From the NCBI GenBank assembly GCA_937891445.1, contig CALAFV010000520.1:1-7740 (forward strand): DNA of 7,740 bases, given 5' to 3'. The notes beneath the pieces were generated by a model. That model saw nothing but the letters and a program-made list of their open reading frames with translations, was not told where the DNA came from and made no database searches. Positions 5,580 through 7,740 of this stretch are shown here, piece by piece. The stretch's first letter is position 1; every line of letters starts with the position of its first letter. This stretch comes from an uncultured Phycisphaerales bacterium (GTDB taxonomy: Bacteria; Planctomycetota; Phycisphaerae; Phycisphaerales; UBA1924). A program made the translations under genes and the position numbers.

Positions 5580-5788
5580 CGTGGCCTCGGGACGGGGGTG
5601 GGTCGGTCGGGTCGGACCGGACCCGGGGAACAACGCTCCCCAGTGATCGGACCCGGGGGGCCGGAACTGGTGCCGTCCGTGCCGCCTGGGGCGGATTTGC
5701 CGCCGCACAGCCGTCATAAACGGACCGGGGACAAGGGCTTGCGGCCGCGTCCCGGCTGGGGGGGCGGGCGACGGCGAGGGGGGGACGG

Positions 5789-5816
5789 TTGACCCCGGGG
5801 CGGCCGGCACTACGAT
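5789..5816 (+). promoter_or_regulatory. Sigma-70 type promoter of tRNA-Ala
   Basis: TTGACC (5789-5794; five of six bases of TTGACA) and TACGAT (5811-5816; four of six of TATAAT) are 16 bp apart. Transcription would start near 5823, giving a leader of about 60 nt before the tRNA, to be removed by processing. This is the best-matched -35/-10 pair in the window, as expected for a stable RNA gene. Confidence 0.65.
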
Positions 5817-5845
5817 CAGACCGACGAAGTGGAAGCCCGCCCGTA

Positions 5846-5861
5846 CGGCCCGGAAGGGCCG
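5846..5861 (+). other. Hairpin in the tRNA leader
   Basis: CGGCCC (5846-5851) and GGGCCG (5856-5861) form a 6-bp GC stem with a GGAA tetraloop (GNRA type) inside the predicted leader, 20 nt before the tRNA. It may help separate leader from tRNA folding or guide processing; it may also be chance in such GC-rich DNA. Confidence 0.35.
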
Positions 5862-5881
5862 GGCGCCGCGGGAGCCCCGAT

Positions 5882-5956
5882 GGGGGCGTAGCTCAGTTTT
5901 GGTAGAGCGCTTCCATGGCATGGAAGAGGTCACGAGTTCGAGTCTCGTCGCCTCCA
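5882..5956 (+). tRNA. tRNA-Ala, anticodon GGC
   Basis: The full cloverleaf can be folded by eye. The acceptor stem is GGGGGCG (5882-5888) with CGCCTCC (5949-5955). The D stem is GCTC/GAGC (5891-5894, 5905-5908). The anticodon stem is CTTCC/GGAAG (5910-5914, 5922-5926) and the T stem ACGAG/CTCGT (5932-5936, 5944-5948) with loop TTCGAGT. The anticodon GGC (5917-5919) reads GCC and GCU alanine codons. The third acceptor pair is G-U, the hallmark recognised by alanyl-tRNA synthetase. The loop also has A32 and U38, the pair typical of bacterial tRNA-Ala(GGC). The discriminator is A (5956) and CCA is not encoded, so it must be added after transcription. Confidence 0.96.
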
Positions 5957-5967
5957 CTTCACACCTG

Positions 5968-5993
5968 ACCGCCCGGCCGCGAGGTCGGGCGGT
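5968..5993 (+). terminator. Terminator-like hairpin after tRNA-Ala
   Basis: ACCGCCCGGCC (5968-5978) pairs with GGTCGGGCGGT (5983-5993) in an 11-bp stem (one G-U) closed by a GCGA tetraloop of the GNRA type. It begins 11 nt after the tRNA. The tail, TGTGCTTTG, is only moderately rich in T, so termination may be partial. The same hairpin would also act, read in reverse, on transcripts of the TPR gene ending at 6042. Confidence 0.7.
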
Positions 5994-6041
5994 TGTGCTT
6001 TGAGCGGCGGCCTTTGGGGGGGTGGTGGTGGGGCGGCGGGA

Positions 6042-7740
6042 TCAGTCCGTCGCACCGCCCCGGACGCTGTTCATGCCAAGGGGCGAGCGGAAGTCGAGGG
6101 CGTCGGGCCAGACGTCCAGATGGCGGCGGATCGACTCGAGCAGGTCCCGCTCCGGGCCAGTGTTGGCTGGGGCGGCGCTTTCGATGAACGGGGCCGCCTC
6201 GGCGATCAGCGGGGCGGCCTCGGCCGCGCGGCCCTGGGCGTCGAGACATGCGGCGAGCATGATCTGCGAGACGGCACGCTGCCAGCGCTGCTGCCAGGTG
6301 TAGATCTCCTCGACGCGGAGGCACGAGCGCAGGATCGGCTCGGTTTCGGCGGCCCGTCCCTGCTTGACGATGACCTGGGCCAGGCGAAGGGCGACCTCGC
6401 CGGTGGAAGCATGCAACGGTCCGCGCACGCGGAGACGCAGTTCATACTCGCGCCGCAGAATGTCCTCGGCTTCGGCCAGTTCGCCGCGGGCGATGTGGAC
6501 GCGGGCCAGCGGCAGGGCGGTGCGCGACACGCGGAAGCGGTTGGCCGCGCGGCGGGGAGCCTCCATCTGGTGGGCTTCCAGCGCCGTGTCGAGGGCCTCG
6601 TCCAGGCGGCCGTCGCCGGCGAGGCACAGCGCCACCTGCGCCAACGTCCCGGCGGCGCTGGGGGAGTCGAAGCCCAGGGCCTCGCTGCGGGCCTCGAGCG
6701 CGGAGCGCATGAGCGAGACCGCCTCCCCCGGTTCGCCCCGCTGGTGCTCGTTGAGCAGCCGCGCCAGCAGCACCGTGGCCCACGCGGTGCGCAGGTCGCG
6801 CGAGCCGTAGGTCCTCTCCATGCGGGCGTGAACGTCGCGGAGGATCGCCTCTGCCTTCTCAGATCGGCCCGTGCGGGCGTAGAGGTCGGCGAGACGGTAC
6901 TCGGCGTGGCGCGCGGCCTCGGCCTTCTCCTCGGGCAGCGCGTAATGGACCAGCGCGGCGCCGATCGCGGGGTAGACCGCGTCCGCGTCGGCACGCCGGC
7001 CCTGCGAAAGCAGCAGGTCGATCAACTCATCGGCGACGGCGAACGTTCCCTGCTCGGCGGGGCCGAGGGAGGGGATGTTGAGCGCCAGTGTTTCGCGCAG
7101 CAGCGCTTCGGCTTCGGCGAGATCGCCCTGCATGCGCCGGGTCCGGGCCAGTTGCCACAACTCGGCCGCGACGCGCCACGGCCGGTCGGGGAACGCGACG
7201 CGGGCGCGGAGCACGACATCGCGGGCCAGGGCCTCGGACTCCTCCAGCCGGCCGCTGCGGCGCAGCAGGCGGACGAGCCACGAATCCGTGGTGATGCTCT
7301 CGGGGTGCGTGATCCCCAGTTCGGAGGCCCACAACTCGCTCGCGACGCACAGGTGGTGCTCGGCGTCGGCGTAGCGGCCGATCTCCTGGTAGACGTTGCC
7401 GATGTAGTGGCGGACCCGGGCTTCGGTGAGCGGGTCGCCGCGGAAGATGACCGGGATGTCGGCGGCGGCGGCATCGACCGCCTCGATGACGGTGACGCTC
7501 GGCCCGGCACGTCCCGGGAAGGCGGACTCGAGGATGTTCGTGAGGAAGAACAGGTTGAGGTTGGCGAGGCTTTCGGCGTCGCGCTGCGCCCGGGCGAGCG
7601 CTTCCTCGGCCTCGCGCCGGCGGGCCTCGGCCTCCTTCTGGGCCATCTCGGCCTTGAGCATCGCGGCGTTGCCGGCGCGGAGTCGGGCCTGTGCGAGCCA
7701 CTCGGCGTTGATGGCGCGCCGGGCCTGGATCGCGATCCCC
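6042..7740 (-). CDS. TPR-repeat protein, probable C-terminal part of a protein kinase (partial)
   Basis: The frame is open from the right edge to the TGA at 6042-6044, so about 565 C-terminal residues are visible and the start lies outside. The first 60 are a charged, Ala/Glu/Arg-rich helix (coiled coil or membrane-proximal linker). Then comes NLNLFFLTNILESAFPG, followed by VTVIEAVDAAAADI and HYIGNVYQEIGRYADAE. In my experience this run links a membrane anchor to TPRs in planctomycete Hanks-type Ser/Thr kinases. Tetratricopeptide units of the 42-residue kinesin-light-chain kind follow, with GRxxEAE turns (GRYADAE, GRLEESE, GDLAEAE, GRSEKAE, GRLDEAL, GELAEAE, GRAAETE, GRAAEAA). They form a scaffold for partner binding. 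No kinase motif is inside the window, so the kinase part is inference. The ATG at 7661 is in frame but is not needed as a start. Beyond its stop is a G-rich stretch and the tRNA gene on the other strand. Confidence 0.85.
   Translation of the reverse strand, partial: GIAIQARRAINAEWLAQARLRAGNAAMLKAEMAQKEAEARRREAEEALARAQRDAESLANLNLFFLTNILESAFPGRAGPSVTVIEAVDAAAADIPVIFRGDPLTEARVRHYIGNVYQEIGRYADAEHHLCVASELWASELGITHPESITTDSWLVRLLRRSGRLEESEALARDVVLRARVAFPDRPWRVAAELWQLARTRRMQGDLAEAEALLRETLALNIPSLGPAEQGTFAVADELIDLLLSQGRRADADAVYPAIGAALVHYALPEEKAEAARHAEYRLADLYARTGRSEKAEAILRDVHARMERTYGSRDLRTAWATVLLARLLNEHQRGEPGEAVSLMRSALEARSEALGFDSPSAAGTLAQVALCLAGDGRLDEALDTALEAHQMEAPRRAANRFRVSRTALPLARVHIARGELAEAEDILRREYELRLRVRGPLHASTGEVALRLAQVIVKQGRAAETEPILRSCLRVEEIYTWQQRWQRAVSQIMLAACLDAQGRAAEAAPLIAEAAPFIESAAPANTGPERDLLESIRRHLDVWPDALDFRSPLGMNSVRGGATD

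Larger units (their letters stand above)
5580..5881. other. Spacer before tRNA gene: promoter and repeats, no gene
   Basis: This 302-bp stretch separates the start of the 125-aa gene from the divergent tRNA gene. It is extremely G-rich on the + strand. It holds an 11-bp direct repeat CGGACCCGGGG (5618-5628 and 5648-5658, 30 bp apart) with a GGGGA/TCCCC hairpin between the copies (5625-5629 and 5637-5641). It also holds the tRNA promoter and a leader hairpin. The promoter of the minus-strand gene must lie here too, but I cannot point to it. Confidence 0.55.

Noticed and set aside
5580..5957. N-terminal extension of the 125-aa protein
   Set aside because: It would run across the tRNA-Ala gene and its promoter, and its composition is low complexity.
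5882..5993. tRNA gene as an integration site of a mobile element
   Set aside because: No integrase, no second copy of the tRNA 3' end and no change in composition in the flanking genes.
7659..7661. ATG as the true start of the TPR protein
   Set aside because: The frame is open for 26 further codons to the window edge with the same helical composition, and no ribosome site or -10 box precedes the ATG.

Overview
This is a GC-rich bacterial chromosomal window that looks like Planctomycetota, most likely Phycisphaerae. Three things suggest this: a membrane protein with the CxxCGYDLxG...CPECG zinc ribbon that recurs in that group, the TPR tail of what is probably a protein kinase, and decamer repeats of the CGCAGAT type between genes. 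The placement rests on recognition, not on a search. The GT9 heptosyltransferase fits a Gram-negative type envelope.

Layout from left to right. Positions 1-115 hold a hairpin-forming inverted repeat, a 10-bp palindrome and a promoter-like element. A tandem universal stress protein follows (116-1036, +). Next is a 171-bp gap between convergent genes, almost filled by an AT-richer array of 10-bp units facing each other (1059-1208). A class I SAM-dependent methyltransferase is at 1208-2089 (-). A 327-bp divergent intergenic region leads to a zinc-ribbon membrane protein (2417-3151, +) and, 26 bp later, a GT9 heptosyltransferase (3178-4257, +). Only 6 bp further on, a convergent DUF1963/YwqG-like gene ends (4264-5154, -). 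Its upstream neighbour on the same strand is a 125-residue protein I do not recognise (5202-5579, -). A 302-bp spacer carries the promoter of a tRNA-Ala(GGC) gene (5882-5956, +), which is followed by an intrinsic-terminator-like hairpin. The rest is the 3' part of a large TPR protein (6042-7740, -) whose start lies outside the window.

The genes do not form one pathway. Only two pairs look co-transcribed: zinc-ribbon protein plus heptosyltransferase, and the 125-aa protein plus the YwqG-like protein. I see no phage, transposase, CRISPR or toxin-antitoxin module.

The most interesting signals are non-coding. First, a TAnnnT box lies only 5-7 nt before the ATG of four of the six genes whose start is visible. 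Three of these share TA-S-R-CTGG-S-G, which suggests leaderless transcription. Second, the inverted decamer array has one left arm and two alternative right arms. Third, a short GC-rich repeat seems to have entered the methyltransferase gene in frame.
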